Shown piece after piece: positions 9,784-18,697 of a stretch of DNA of 64,000 bases. The stretch comes from Rubellicoccus peritrichatus (GTDB lineage: Bacteria > Verrucomicrobiota > Verrucomicrobiia > Opitutales > Cerasicoccaceae). The translations under genes were made by a program, and so were the position numbers. The DNA is taken from NCBI RefSeq assembly GCF_033100135.1, contig NZ_CP136920.1:1984001-2048000 (forward strand), given 5' to 3'. How positions within the stretch are numbered: position 1 is the first letter of the stretch; every line of letters starts with the position of its first letter. The notes below the pieces were generated by a model. That model did not search any database. It saw nothing but the letters and a program-made list of their open reading frames with translations, and was not told the DNA's origin.

Positions 9784-9905
9784 CAGGAGCTGTAAGAGTC
9801 TCGATGGATAGGGATAGCTTTTGAATCTTATTGGCTAAGTCAAAGGAGTTTTTATTAGGTTTGGTTTGAGTTAATTCATTGGATATGCTCTTTTTGTGCA
9901 TATAA

Positions 9906-9935
9906 TTGAAAAGATAGTGCAACATTTGATAAAAT
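9906..9935 (+). promoter_or_regulatory. Candidate sigma70-type promoter for the beta-helix protein gene
   Basis: TTGAAA (9906-9911) and TAAAAT (9930-9935) are separated by 18 nt, 140 bases upstream of the ATG at 10075. The rest of the 290-base gap between the SGNH gene and this gene shows no ORF and no clear terminator. Confidence 0.3.
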
Positions 9936-10074
9936 CTTTTAATTGACATAGTCAGTAAGGGATTTTTAGCTGATTACCGATATGCCTCCCTTGAGCATGT
10001 CGATACAAAGCTAAAACATACCCAACCCTTCGGCGATTTACCCACTGAGTTTGCCGATTCAACCCCATCGAAAC

Positions 10075-13000
10075 ATGAAAGTACTCATGCGTTGCCAGTT
10101 TCTGGCGATTTTTTGCTTACCCTTCCTGGCTCCGTCAGTTTCTTGTGCTGCAGAAGTCTTAAATAATCCGGATTTCGAAGCCGGCTCTACCGACTGGCCG
10201 GGTCTTTCTGGTATCGAAACGAATAATGGCAATGTTTATGCGGGCAGCAATTCGGCCCGGATCAATCAGTCGTTTTACTGGAGGCAGGCTTCTCAGACAT
10301 TTCCCTGTGTGGCAGGTGAGCTCTTGTCCTTTGGCGGATATGTTAAAGTTTCGGCGATTGATCAGGGGTCGGCGGGTATCCGAGTGAGTTATTATGATGC
10401 CAGTGATACGAAAATTGGAAGCGATTCGGCTGGTTCAATTTCTGGGACACAGGGCTACACTTTAGTTAGTAATGATGCTGTAGCTCCTGTGAATACTACT
10501 TATGCGAAAATGGAACTGTTCGTGGGGAAATCAACGAACGGGTTATATGGGCTCGCTTACTTTGATGACCTCTTCGTTGATACTTTTTCCCATAAGTCGT
10601 TCCTGATCTTTGATTCAGATTTTGATTCTGGATTGGACGGATGGTCACATAAAGCACAGGCTCATCATGTTGACTACAACGGAGGCAAGGCTCTCAGGTT
10701 TACGCATGCTGGTCATTGGAAGAGTTCATATCATGAGTTTCCCTGTGTCGTCGGTCAGGAGTACGCGGTGAGTTTCGGCATCGCTACCGATGGCTCAACT
10801 AGTGGCAGTGGTGTCAGGATTCGCTTTTATGATTCAAGCAATAGTCAATTGTCAGATGAGTACCTCGCTGGTAACTCAGCAGGCACGAGTGCTTACACGC
10901 TCTATTCAATGGATGGGATCTTTCCTCCGGCCAATGCGGTAAAAATGCGGTTCATGGGCTATTCCGGAACGGGTGGTTCCGGTGGTTTTTCCTACCTGGA
11001 TGATGTCACTATTTCTACCGAGCAGGCAGGCGGTTTGCCGTCTCCTAATCTGATTCCTCAGCAACTAACTGAAGTGATGCCCGATCCGGGATTTGAAAAT
11101 GGTGTGGGAGACTGGACAAGTGGCTTGAGTGTTGAGACAACCAACGTCGCTGTTGGTTCTCAGTCGGCGAGGATACCTGCGTTTCATTTTTTTAAGGCAT
11201 ACAATCACGATTTAATCGCAGCTGGAGCGGGGGAATACTATTCGATGTCAATCAAGCTGGCATTCACTAATATTACGGATAGTCCCGGCATCGTTCTTCA
11301 GTTTATCGCTTCGGATGGCACCACTGTCCTGGGTAGCTCGGGTGGGCTCTTTGATGCGGAAGGGACTTTTGGTTATCGTGATTACCGTGTTGATAACGCC
11401 CGCACGCCCGCAGGAACGGCTTACATCCGGCCACGTATTTCAATGCCTGCAAATGATGAGCCCGGGTCGGATGCATTCATTGATGAGGTTCATGTCTATA
11501 AGGTGACGACATTGCCTGTGAGGGCTGTGCCCACTTATGAGTCGATCAGTGTTTATGTTGGTCGTGAATCGCAATCAACGGACGAGGTCGCACATGTTTA
11601 TTACCGGGAAGCAGGAACATCGACCTGGTTTGAAGCGCTGGAGCCTATCTTTGATTCTGTGGTCGGCGAGTATCGTGGCAGCATTATCGGATTGAATGAG
11701 GATACGGATTACGAAATTCAAGTGGTTCTGGAGGCAAATGGTACTGTGCTTGAAGAAGCTGGAACGACTGTTTCGACTTGGACTTCTACGCCGAATCATG
11801 GGGCTGTACAAAATTTCTCCAGCTATGTCTCTGGAGGCAAGGCAGTGATTGAGGACGTTCATGGTACGCCTGATAGCTGGGTAAAGATCGTTGGCACCGG
11901 TTCCAACGATTTGGATGCTGGTTATGCCAATGATGTAGCTGTTACGATTGAGAACTGCAGTTATGTCATACTGGAGAATGTCGATATCAAGGGCGGCCGG
12001 AGGCACTCCGTAAAAATTGAACATTCTGATAGCATACGCCTGATCAATTGTGAAATGTCTGGGTGGGCGCGTCAGCCAAACTATACAGACGGCACCTATT
12101 TTTATGAAAATGCAGGTGATGTTGGAAACTCCAATAAACGAATCAATAAGGATGCTGCGGTTTACATGGTTCTCACCTCGGCGGTTACAATCGAGCGCTG
12201 CTATATGCATGACCCAAGGCTTGGAGCTAACAACTGGGGGCCTTCTAATAATAAGCACCCTCTTGGTCCGAATGCCATATACGTCCAGAATATCCTGGGC
12301 ACTGCTAATTACAAATTAATGGGAAACAGCGTTGTGCGCTACAATGATATGATTGGTAGTGATGGGCTTCGGTGGAATGATGCCATTGAGGGAGAGAACA
12401 ATAGCTCCGACGGTGGGTCTTTTTACCGCGATAGTGATGTCTATGGAAACATGATTACCTTTGCCAACGATGACTCCACTGAGCTTGATGGAGGTCAAAA
12501 GAATGTTCGATTCTTCGGCAATCGTGTGGAGAACTGTTTCGTTGGATTGAGTCTGGCCCCGTGCCGTCTTGGCCCATCCTATGTCTATCGTAATATTATC
12601 ACCAACATGGGGGACGATCGGGGGATCAGTTATAATATGGTCAAGCTCGGGGGCGGCCCAACTCACTCCAAGGGTAAGTCTTTCTTTTTTAACAACACCT
12701 TCTATGCGATTGGTAATGGTCTGGGCGGCGTTGGTTTTGGGAGTGACTCAGGTGACTCACGCAGAATGTTTAAGCTGCAAAGTCGGAACAACATCATCTA
12801 CTCGCTGCAAAGCTTCCGTAATACCATCAACGATGTTTACCCGGATGTCGATGGATGGAGTAGCTTTGATTATGATAACCTGGCTTCGGCCGGGGCTTCA
12901 GTCGCCAAGGTGAACTATGCAGCGGGCAATGAAACCAATGGAATTCTCAATAACTATCCGACTTTCGTAAATGCGGCAGTCGGAGACTTTCGTCCGGCTG

Positions 13001-13434
13001 GTGGCTCCTCTGCGATTGATAGCGGACTGCCTATGTTTAATTTCGCTGATATTTGGAATGCTGTCGGACCGGATCAGGGCGCCTTGGAGGATGGCGACAG
13101 CTCGCTCATTCCGATTCGTCCGATCAACATGACTTCGGACAAATACTTGCTTACGTTGAGTGGCAGTGCCGGTGGGGCAAATCAAACGACCACCTTCAAG
13201 CTCACTTCCGGCTCACTTGGTGGATCATGGAGTTACGAGATTCTGAAAAATGACTCCGAAGACTGGCTTACCGTTACCTCTTCAGGCAGTAGTATTGGTT
13301 CAAACAGCACCAAGACATTTACGGTGACCTTGTTGAACAGCAGCAAACCGATTGGCACTTATAAGGCAACCATTCTGGTTAAATTTGCAAACGGGCATTC
13401 TGTCCCGGTCAGTATCGAAGGAACAGTGAATTAG
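10075..13434 (+). CDS. Large secreted protein: carbohydrate-binding-like modules plus parallel beta-helix
   Basis: About 1119 residues, exported. The signal peptide starts at the ATG at 10075 (MKVLMRCQFLAIFCLPFL, cleavage after SCA). Three repeats of a jelly-roll module follow, each opening with a (N/D)PDFE-type motif and a Trp: NNPDFEAGSTDWPG, DSDFDSGLDGWSH and DPGFENGVGDWTSG, resembling CBM4/9-like folds. A fibronectin-like segment comes next, then a beta-helix region with IENCSYVILENVDIKGG and similar rungs, as in pectate-lyase-like and alginate-lyase-like proteins. The last 100 residues form an Ig/BACON-like domain (EDWLTVTSSG). No PEP-CTERM or type 9 signal is present. Substrate unknown; the alginate-lyase family gene nearby suggests uronic-acid polysaccharides. 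Confidence 0.85.
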   Translation: MKVLMRCQFLAIFCLPFLAPSVSCAAEVLNNPDFEAGSTDWPGLSGIETNNGNVYAGSNSARINQSFYWRQASQTFPCVAGELLSFGGYVKVSAIDQGSAGIRVSYYDASDTKIGSDSAGSISGTQGYTLVSNDAVAPVNTTYAKMELFVGKSTNGLYGLAYFDDLFVDTFSHKSFLIFDSDFDSGLDGWSHKAQAHHVDYNGGKALRFTHAGHWKSSYHEFPCVVGQEYAVSFGIATDGSTSGSGVRIRFYDSSNSQLSDEYLAGNSAGTSAYTLYSMDGIFPPANAVKMRFMGYSGTGGSGGFSYLDDVTISTEQAGGLPSPNLIPQQLTEVMPDPGFENGVGDWTSGLSVETTNVAVGSQSARIPAFHFFKAYNHDLIAAGAGEYYSMSIKLAFTNITDSPGIVLQFIASDGTTVLGSSGGLFDAEGTFGYRDYRVDNARTPAGTAYIRPRISMPANDEPGSDAFIDEVHVYKVTTLPVRAVPTYESISVYVGRESQSTDEVAHVYYREAGTSTWFEALEPIFDSVVGEYRGSIIGLNEDTDYEIQVVLEANGTVLEEAGTTVSTWTSTPNHGAVQNFSSYVSGGKAVIEDVHGTPDSWVKIVGTGSNDLDAGYANDVAVTIENCSYVILENVDIKGGRRHSVKIEHSDSIRLINCEMSGWARQPNYTDGTYFYENAGDVGNSNKRINKDAAVYMVLTSAVTIERCYMHDPRLGANNWGPSNNKHPLGPNAIYVQNILGTANYKLMGNSVVRYNDMIGSDGLRWNDAIEGENNSSDGGSFYRDSDVYGNMITFANDDSTELDGGQKNVRFFGNRVENCFVGLSLAPCRLGPSYVYRNIITNMGDDRGISYNMVKLGGGPTHSKGKSFFFNNTFYAIGNGLGGVGFGSDSGDSRRMFKLQSRNNIIYSLQSFRNTINDVYPDVDGWSSFDYDNLASAGASVAKVNYAAGNETNGILNNYPTFVNAAVGDFRPAGGSSAIDSGLPMFNFADIWNAVGPDQGALEDGDSSLIPIRPINMTSDKYLLTLSGSAGGANQTTTFKLTSGSLGGSWSYEILKNDSEDWLTVTSSGSSIGSNSTKTFTVTLLNSSKPIGTYKATILVKFANGHSVPVSIEGTVN

Positions 13435-13473
13435 TAGAGACTGCACTCAGTCGCACATAACCAAAACAAGCAC

Positions 13474-13509
13474 AGCGCTCCGGTCGAATCCGACTGGGGC
13501 GCTTTCTTT
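13474..13509 (+). terminator. Intrinsic terminator after the beta-helix protein gene
   Basis: A 13-bp stem (13474-13486 with 13491-13503, two G-U pairs, AATC loop) is followed by TTCTTT. It lies between convergent genes, 40 bases after the stop codon of the plus-strand gene. Confidence 0.8.
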
Positions 13510-13513
13510 ATGT

Positions 13514-13975
13514 TCATTTCAATAGCCACTTCACATGCGTTTCCCTGGCACGGGCGCAGAGTGGGCCACCGTCGGATGCAGTCAGGTCAATTTCAACGAT
13601 GATTGGTTCATCGTTTTTCATCGCGAAGGCGATTGTGTCCCAGGTTAAATGATCGAGCATGATTTTCGTGCCGCGAAACCGCTGGGCGTTCAATGTGTCC
13701 GCACCGATGAACCAGCTGAGGCAGAGGAAACGCTCACCCACTTTGCCTTCGACATATGGACCAAGGAAATTTGGACTGCCATCCTTGGACTTGCCGACTT
13801 TCACTTCGGCTTCGAACTGCACTTCTTTCAGGTCAGCCGGATGGGGCTCAATCGTTTTCTTATTCTTCCGGATACCGACGTAGACGGGCTCCTTGACGTC
13901 ATGATCATGCAGATCCTCGAAGCGGATACCTGGCAGATTGTGACCGTGAATAATGATTTTTAGATATTCACTCAT
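13514..13975 (-). CDS. DUF5990 family protein
   Basis: A 153-residue cytoplasmic protein of unknown function that matches my memory of the DUF5990 pattern: IIHGHNLPGIRFED at the start, YVGIRKNKKTIEP, the central NFLGPYVEGKVGERFLCLSW and the C-terminal GGPLCARARETHVKW. It appears as a beta-rich single domain. It sits alone between convergent and divergent neighbours, so the context gives no function. Confidence 0.75.
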   Translation of the reverse strand: MSEYLKIIIHGHNLPGIRFEDLHDHDVKEPVYVGIRKNKKTIEPHPADLKEVQFEAEVKVGKSKDGSPNFLGPYVEGKVGERFLCLSWFIGADTLNAQRFRGTKIMLDHLTWDTIAFAMKNDEPIIVEIDLTASDGGPLCARARETHVKWLLK

Positions 13976-14050
13976 TCTCTCAATTTAGGTCATTCGCAAG
14001 TGTCGGCAGGGTAGGGACAAGCTGAGTGATATGAATTGCTACGGGTTCCC

Positions 14051-15178
14051 TCACTTTTGTGATTCCTTGGGGGGAGGAGTCGGTTGCAACAATGTTGGAA
14101 AATTCCAAGCGTAATGGTGTCCGTATACCATTATCGGACGGGCATCCTTGACCCAGTCGCCGTACGCCTCGTTGCCATATATGGCAAACATCGCCTCATA
14201 AAGATTGCCGGGGTACTTTCCTGGATCGGGGGGGATGGATTGGGGACCCTCTGTGTAGTGAGGCCAATCTTCGGGTTTGCGGCAGTACTGTATTAAATAA
14301 TCAAGTGCATCTTCTATTCCGGCACCATCTTCACCTTTGTAATTGAAAAGATCAACTCCGCGAGCATTTGCTGCAATCTGTGAGGTGGCTGTCATGGGCG
14401 TGAGTGCGAAATAAGTGTACCATATACCACGGCTGTCTCTTTGGGTTTCATGTGGCATTTCACCATTGGCTTCAATCGAGGCATTAATCCTCTGGCGAAC
14501 ACGTTCGATGTCGGCGTCCAAACCTTGTCCATCATCGAGGTAGTAATGGGCTGCAGCGCTCCCGAGCGTGCCCCAGTCGCCCCAGTTATTTTTGCTTTCA
14601 GCTATTTTTGTGCAAGCCGCCAGATAGACATTGATAAGCCAATCCTTGAACGCTTTCCGTTGTGCTTTGCTCCAGCCTTCGTAGTCTCTTATTAACTCGG
14701 CGGCAAAGACCAGACTAACGCCAGCATCGGCCATCGCCAGCTCTCCGTCATAGTTGCTTGTTTTTTTGTTAGTGGTCGCCCAGGCATCAATCACCTCGAC
14801 CGCTTTATTCGCGTATGCGTCTCTCTCTTCACCCGTCGTCAGCTGATACGCCACTGCATTGGAGTAGGCGAGCCATCCATCATTGCTCAGCCGTCCCATT
14901 GCTTCAATATGTCCCTCTTTATCGATATAACGGCCAGGTACGCTAAAGTCTTCGACCGGCTCTGGTGATTTTTCAAGGCCTTGCTCGACCTCCTCAATGA
15001 GCAACTCGTAAGCAGCCGCCCAAGGCTGGGAGCCTTCAGCTATCTCTGCCCGAGAAGTCTCTATCTGGCTTCGTGAATGAAGACCGCCAGGGTGCTCGAA
15101 AGGCTGGGCTGTGGCAATGTGGTTCGACATCAGTAGGATTACGATTGTTTCAAGGGTTCTCTTTTTTAACAGGTGCAT
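14051..15178 (-). CDS. Secreted alginate lyase family protein (PF05426-like)
   Basis: A 375-residue exported protein: signal peptide MHLLKKRTLETIVILLMSN ending near ATAQ, then an alpha/alpha-barrel lyase domain. Family blocks seen are HPGGLHSRSQIE, the NNWGDWG motif, NGEMPHETQRDSRGIWYTYFAL (where the catalytic His/Tyr region of PL5-like enzymes lies) and WPHYTEGPQ. Known family members cleave mannuronate- or uronate-rich polysaccharides by beta-elimination in the periplasm. The exact substrate cannot be read from the sequence. The proline-rich C-terminus PTPPPKESQK is unusual and may be a linker or tail. Confidence 0.85.
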   Translation of the reverse strand: MHLLKKRTLETIVILLMSNHIATAQPFEHPGGLHSRSQIETSRAEIAEGSQPWAAAYELLIEEVEQGLEKSPEPVEDFSVPGRYIDKEGHIEAMGRLSNDGWLAYSNAVAYQLTTGEERDAYANKAVEVIDAWATTNKKTSNYDGELAMADAGVSLVFAAELIRDYEGWSKAQRKAFKDWLINVYLAACTKIAESKNNWGDWGTLGSAAAHYYLDDGQGLDADIERVRQRINASIEANGEMPHETQRDSRGIWYTYFALTPMTATSQIAANARGVDLFNYKGEDGAGIEDALDYLIQYCRKPEDWPHYTEGPQSIPPDPGKYPGNLYEAMFAIYGNEAYGDWVKDARPIMVYGHHYAWNFPTLLQPTPPPKESQK

Positions 15179-15215
15179 TTTTCCACTTCTTCATAATGTT
15201 AAGCATAGTGGATAA

Positions 15216-15758
15216 CTACTCGGCGACACTTTTTATCGCTACTTGTTCGTCCTTGTTATGTATTGCATAGACTGTCGTTAAAATATCCCGGTTTCTTGGA
15301 TTTCGGTATTCTTTCTGGAGAGTCATGCCCGCTTTCTCCGCCGTCCTTTTGGATTGATGGTGATTCTTCGGCATGTAGCTGCAGAGTTTCTTCAGTCCTA
15401 GTTTTTTGAAACCATACTCTACCATCGCGCGCGCTGCCTCTGGCGCCAGGCCCCGGCCCCAATGTTCTTTGCGGATTCTGTATCCCACCTCGAACTCCTC
15501 CTCTCCATCGATGCTCTGGATTGTTATTCCGCAGTCCCCGACATATTCGCCGGAGTGCTTATCTGTCACCGCGAACAGACCATAGCCTGAGGCTTCGAAT
15601 GTCCGGATGTTCTTTGCAATGATTTCGGCGACCTCTTCCCTGGTGTATGCTCTCGGGTAAAAGGACATCGTGTCAGGATCACCCAGGATGCTGAATTCAT
15701 CGTCGAGATCCTCCTCGCGAAATGGACGCAGAATCAGTCTTTCGGTTTCAATTTCCAT
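15216..15758 (-). CDS. GNAT N-acetyltransferase (RimJ/RimL-like)
   Basis: A 180-residue acetyltransferase. The N-terminus IETERLILRPFREEDLDD is the RimJ/RimL-type opening, EVGYRIRKEHWGRGLAPEAARAMV contains the acetyl-CoA pyrophosphate-binding loop, and SKRTAEKAGM is the usual C-terminal motif. The acceptor (protein N-terminus, antibiotic or metabolite) is not evident. It is the left-most small minus-strand gene of the cassette-like array. The flanking attC signal is poor here, so its membership is uncertain. Confidence 0.85.
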   Translation of the reverse strand: MEIETERLILRPFREEDLDDEFSILGDPDTMSFYPRAYTREEVAEIIAKNIRTFEASGYGLFAVTDKHSGEYVGDCGITIQSIDGEEEFEVGYRIRKEHWGRGLAPEAARAMVEYGFKKLGLKKLCSYMPKNHHQSKRTAEKAGMTLQKEYRNPRNRDILTTVYAIHNKDEQVAIKSVAE

Positions 15759-16012
15759 GATCTGGACGAATGTCGAAGTCAGGTGCGCTGTTAAGCGTTA
15801 CTTGGCTTCGTGCTCTTCGTGGCTTTTGTATTCTGTGAGGCAACGGATTTATTTTCTAGCAGAGACGCAAAGGTGCAAAAAGTTTAAGGTAATTCAAGCT
15901 TGGGGTCTTGGCGTCTTGAGCGAAGCGGGCGTGAGATTATTATTTTTCTTATCTAATGATTAGAGTGTGGCTCCCTGCGAAGTGCAGTAGGTTTTTTGCC
16001 AAATGACTTGTT
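15759..16012. other. Non-coding gap in the cassette array
   Basis: About 250 bases without a convincing gene. On the minus strand AAC-AAGTC-ATTTGGC follows the stop of the DUF6958 gene like the left half of an attC site, but no matching right half with GTT is seen. Nearer the GNAT gene TAACGCTTAACAGCGC also recalls cassette ends. I read it as one or two decayed recombination sites. Confidence 0.3.
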
Positions 16013-16315
16013 TTACCGAGTCGCATACCATCGAAGTGGCTTTGAGTCTGAATCGCGGACAATTAGTTTCTTTGCTTCGAGGTCCAGTTGAACCGTTTTT
16101 TGCCACCATCCAATCTTTTCACCATTTGGCCATAATGCTTGCGGAGCCAGTGGCTTCATTTTTTCGACCATCTCTTTTGCGGTTAGCCCTGGTGCCGTAG
16201 TCGGAGTGATTGATAAAATCAGTTTTCTCATGGCATCGTATTTAACGCTATCGACCCGGGAGGTTCTTCCCGGAGTGTTTATGTTTTCTATTTCCGTTTT
16301 AGCTGGCTTGCTCAT
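16013..16315 (-). CDS. DUF6958 family protein
   Basis: A 100-residue cytoplasmic protein of unknown function. It matches the DUF6958 pattern as I know it: IENINTPGRTSRVDSVKYDA, LTAKEMVEKMKP, LWPNGEKIGWWQKTVQLDLEAK and the C-terminal KPLRWYATR. Members are common as solitary small genes and in integron cassettes. A degenerate attC-like site separates it from the VOC gene upstream. Confidence 0.8.
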   Translation of the reverse strand: MSKPAKTEIENINTPGRTSRVDSVKYDAMRKLILSITPTTAPGLTAKEMVEKMKPLAPQALWPNGEKIGWWQKTVQLDLEAKKLIVRDSDSKPLRWYATR

Positions 16316-16327
16316 AAGGTTTTGTAG

Positions 16328-16376
16328 AAGGCCTAAAGTGCTGCGTAACGTTAGCCGCAGCCAGCACTGCCTTGTT
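16328..16376 (-). repeat. Degenerate attC-like site between VOC and DUF6958 genes
   Basis: On the minus strand AAC-AAGGC-AGTGCTG pairs with CAGCACT-TTAGG. The outer GTT box is replaced by CCT/CTT and no extrahelical base is present, so it would be a weak or dead site. It begins about 13 nt after the VOC stop codon. Confidence 0.4.
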
Positions 16377-16386
16377 CGGCTCGTCC

Positions 16387-16815
16387 TTAAAATTCAATGT
16401 TTCCTTTTTCGTCGAATATCGCATTGGGTGCCCAGGCGACTTCCCAATAATAACCGTCTGGATCAGAGAAGTAGCCGCTATGCCCGCCCCAGAATACATC
16501 TTGTGCTTGCTTCACAATTATGCCTCCAGACTTTTCTGCCAGGCTTAGCACTTCTGAAACCTTTTCTTTGCTTTGAACGTTGTGAGCTATAGTGATTCCG
16601 CAAAAGCCTGAAGTCTGAGGCTGAATCTCCGGTCCGATGTCCTCCGCTAATTTATCCAGCGGGTAGAGCGCCAGAGCGGTTCCGTTCAGGCCGAAGAAGG
16701 CGATATCGTCTCCTTCTTTAGCTTTGCTTTCAAAGCCAAGGCCATCGCGATAAAACCGTATTGACCGGCTCAAGTCTCGGACGCCAAGAGTTATAATATT
16801 GATTCTGGATTCCAT
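16387..16815 (-). CDS. VOC superfamily (glyoxalase/dioxygenase fold) protein
   Basis: A 142-residue metal-binding-fold protein made of two beta-alpha-beta-beta-beta units. NIITLGVRDLSRSIRFYRDGLGFE opens the first unit and FWGGHSGYFSDPDGYYWEVAW closes the second, where a family Glu ligand lies. Members include glyoxalase I, fosfomycin and bleomycin resistance proteins and dioxygenases; no feature picks one. One of two unrelated VOC genes in the array (the other is at 19061). Confidence 0.85.
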   Translation of the reverse strand: MESRINIITLGVRDLSRSIRFYRDGLGFESKAKEGDDIAFFGLNGTALALYPLDKLAEDIGPEIQPQTSGFCGITIAHNVQSKEKVSEVLSLAEKSGGIIVKQAQDVFWGGHSGYFSDPDGYYWEVAWAPNAIFDEKGNIEF

Positions 16816-16853
16816 CGTTTTTCGTTGAGTGTAAAGAGCAGCCTGAGTGCTGG

Positions 16854-17522
16854 CTATTTCGACTGGTTCGATCTGTTTAAGCCAATGAGCGCAATGATGC
16901 TTAGAGACAGTAGGAGGGTATAGTTGTTTGATTCTGGAATCGGTGTCGTCGAGAATAGAATGTTATCTAAGACTACCGCTGAACCGCTCCATTCTGGTCC
17001 ACTTTCCATTATTTTCAGTTCTCCTGTTGAGCCTTGATATGGAGTTAGGTCTCCGATCCTGAGATCGGCAGATCCTTCTGACATCAAAATTTCATTCCCA
17101 TCAAAGAACACTTGAAACTCTCCTTGTGCCAGGAGGCTTAGGCTTCGGGTTCCGACTGGAATCGTTCCTTCCTGGGCGATAAAGGCATGTCCGTAGACGA
17201 TTGGATCGGCAAAGAGATCAAAGTCTCCGCTGCGAAATGTTATCGAGTAATTTCCTTCTAGCGGAGCATCGGTAAAGTGCTGTGGGTTCGCAGTGTCTAA
17301 CAAGCTGTATGCTTGAGTGGTTCCGAGGTGTGATGAACCATAGTAAACTACAGAGGTGTCGTTTCCTTTGCTATGATTCCATCCGGGCACAGCGAGAGAC
17401 CAATCGAGAAAACCAAATGTTGGGTCGTTCGATACGACTGCAGCACTCTCGAAGTCCAGATTAGTGAATGCACTTGCTGTGCTTGCTAGTGCTATAGAAG
17501 CGAGTACGATTTCTTTTTTCAT
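16854..17522 (-). CDS. PEP-CTERM-type exported surface protein
   Basis: A 222-residue secreted protein. The N-terminal signal peptide is MKKEIVLASIALASTASA. A beta-rich domain starts at TNLDFESAAV and contains the PGWNHSKGNDTSV region. The C-terminus is a sorting signal of PEP-CTERM type: PIPESNNYTLLLSLSIIALI, then the basic tail NRSNQSK. Such tails are cleaved by an exosortase, which must be encoded elsewhere. The presence of this gene inside a cassette array is unusual. Ligand or role unknown. Confidence 0.85.
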   Translation of the reverse strand: MKKEIVLASIALASTASAFTNLDFESAAVVSNDPTFGFLDWSLAVPGWNHSKGNDTSVVYYGSSHLGTTQAYSLLDTANPQHFTDAPLEGNYSITFRSGDFDLFADPIVYGHAFIAQEGTIPVGTRSLSLLAQGEFQVFFDGNEILMSEGSADLRIGDLTPYQGSTGELKIMESGPEWSGSAVVLDNILFSTTPIPESNNYTLLLSLSIIALIGLNRSNQSK

Positions 17523-17533
17523 TTTTTGAGGCG

Positions 17534-17618
17534 AACTCCGTGCCGAGGCGCGAGGGTTTAGGATTTAGCAAACTTGTTTGCGTAGTGACAATCCCGAAGT
17601 AGCCTCAAGCAACTTGTT
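17534..17618 (-). repeat. attC-like recombination site
   Basis: Minus strand: AAC-AAGTT-GCT(T)GAGGC pairs with GCCTCGGC-ACGGA-GTT. There is one extrahelical T, one G-U pair and a tip hairpin GCAAAC/GTTTGC. It is strongly similar to the site at 18595-18672. A separate small stem GGCGC-TTC-GCGCC follows at 17622-17634. Confidence 0.65.
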
Positions 17619-17673
17619 GGGAGGCGCTTCGCGCCGAACCGAGCCCGTCCTAACGTAAAAGTGTGGCGCAGCT

Positions 17674-18585
17674 TTAGCTGTTGCCACCACTGCCTTCTTC
17701 ACTTTCTCGGTCTTGACGCACTATGTTTAAAATTTCTTCTGCACTCATTACATTTACAGTACAGGATTCATATTCTCCTTTATAATCAAAATGAACACGT
17801 GTGATAATGCCACAGAAATGGCCATCAATAGTTGCTACCGGACCGCCACTCATTCCAGATCTGGCAATCATGTTCGTCTTGAGTAAGTTTCGCCCATTCT
17901 CTCTTCTCTGAATAGAAATGAGCTTCCCTACGGCAAAATAATCTCCATTGCCCACACGATCTTCAAAACTCTGTCCGCTCCTTGTCCATGTAAGGCCACC
18001 AGCTGAGCTGCTAATAAGTAATGCTCCGTCGTCGGGTGCATCGACAATATCCTTGAAAAAGTCAGTTCTTGAGCGATCAAATTTCACAATAGAGAGATCA
18101 TTCTTCGGATCAAACCAAACGATCCTTCCTTCCAAATACGTATACTTATTGTCGAACTGCTTTTGCTCTTCTTGGTTAAGAATCAAATAACCCTTCTCTC
18201 TGATTGCAGCCTGAACTAACTTTGTGTATCGAGGGTCTTCTTCGTATACTTCTATGTAAAAAGGCGATTCATCCACAACATGGTACGCCGTAAGGTAATA
18301 CCCGTCCGAAGAAATAGCAGCGACTCGACCAATAGGATTTTGATTACTATTAGATATTTCTTTTTCCCCATCGCGAGGGGCATAAACCACATCTACCTTG
18401 GAATTTAGTATTTTGACTAATGCTTTCCTTTGGTCGGGATCAGGTATGAGTTCTTCGGCCTGGGACTTTTGAAGCTCTCTAATCTTGGCGTTTTCCGATA
18501 GATACAATTTGTGTGAATCCCTATCAGTGCTACATCCGGCAAAGAGTAACAAGCCAAGCAAATACACTATCAAGACTAACCTCAT
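17674..18585 (-). CDS. Trypsin-like serine protease, lipoprotein
   Basis: A 303-residue lipoprotein with a chymotrypsin-fold protease domain. The signal peptide ends in the lipobox LLFAGC, so the mature protein is lipid-anchored. The catalytic triad can be read: His in YYLTAYHVVDE, Asp in DPKNDLSIVKFD and Ser in ARSGMSGGPV. The spacing and the Asp motif resemble DegP/HtrA-type peptidases, but no PDZ domain is present and a charged insertion (about residues 115-155) separates His from Asp. The C-terminus is acidic and Ser/Gly rich. It may degrade or process envelope proteins; the target is unknown. Confidence 0.85.
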   Translation of the reverse strand: MRLVLIVYLLGLLLFAGCSTDRDSHKLYLSENAKIRELQKSQAEELIPDPDQRKALVKILNSKVDVVYAPRDGEKEISNSNQNPIGRVAAISSDGYYLTAYHVVDESPFYIEVYEEDPRYTKLVQAAIREKGYLILNQEEQKQFDNKYTYLEGRIVWFDPKNDLSIVKFDRSRTDFFKDIVDAPDDGALLISSSAGGLTWTRSGQSFEDRVGNGDYFAVGKLISIQRRENGRNLLKTNMIARSGMSGGPVATIDGHFCGIITRVHFDYKGEYESCTVNVMSAEEILNIVRQDRESEEGSGGNS

Positions 18586-18594
18586 ATTCTAGCG

Positions 18595-18672
18595 AACTCC
18601 GCGCTGAGGTATTGGAATGTAGCAAACTTGTTTGCGAAGTGACAATCCCGAAGTCGCCTCAAGCAACTTGTT
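18595..18672 (-). repeat. attC-like recombination site
   Basis: Minus strand: AAC-AAGTT-GCT(T)GAGG pairs with CCTCAGC-GCGGA-GTT. The seven L-box pairs are perfect with one extrahelical T after the third position, the layout that sets strand choice in known attC sites. The tip is GCAAAC/GTTTGC. It starts 25 nt after the TfoX-like stop codon. Confidence 0.7.
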
Positions 18673-18697
18673 GGGAGACGCTCCTTTAGCCGTTGAC

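Noticed and set aside
11575-12258. 227-residue frame antisense to the secreted beta-helix gene
   Set aside because: It is a shadow of the 3.4-kb gene, with no start signal or homologous motif.
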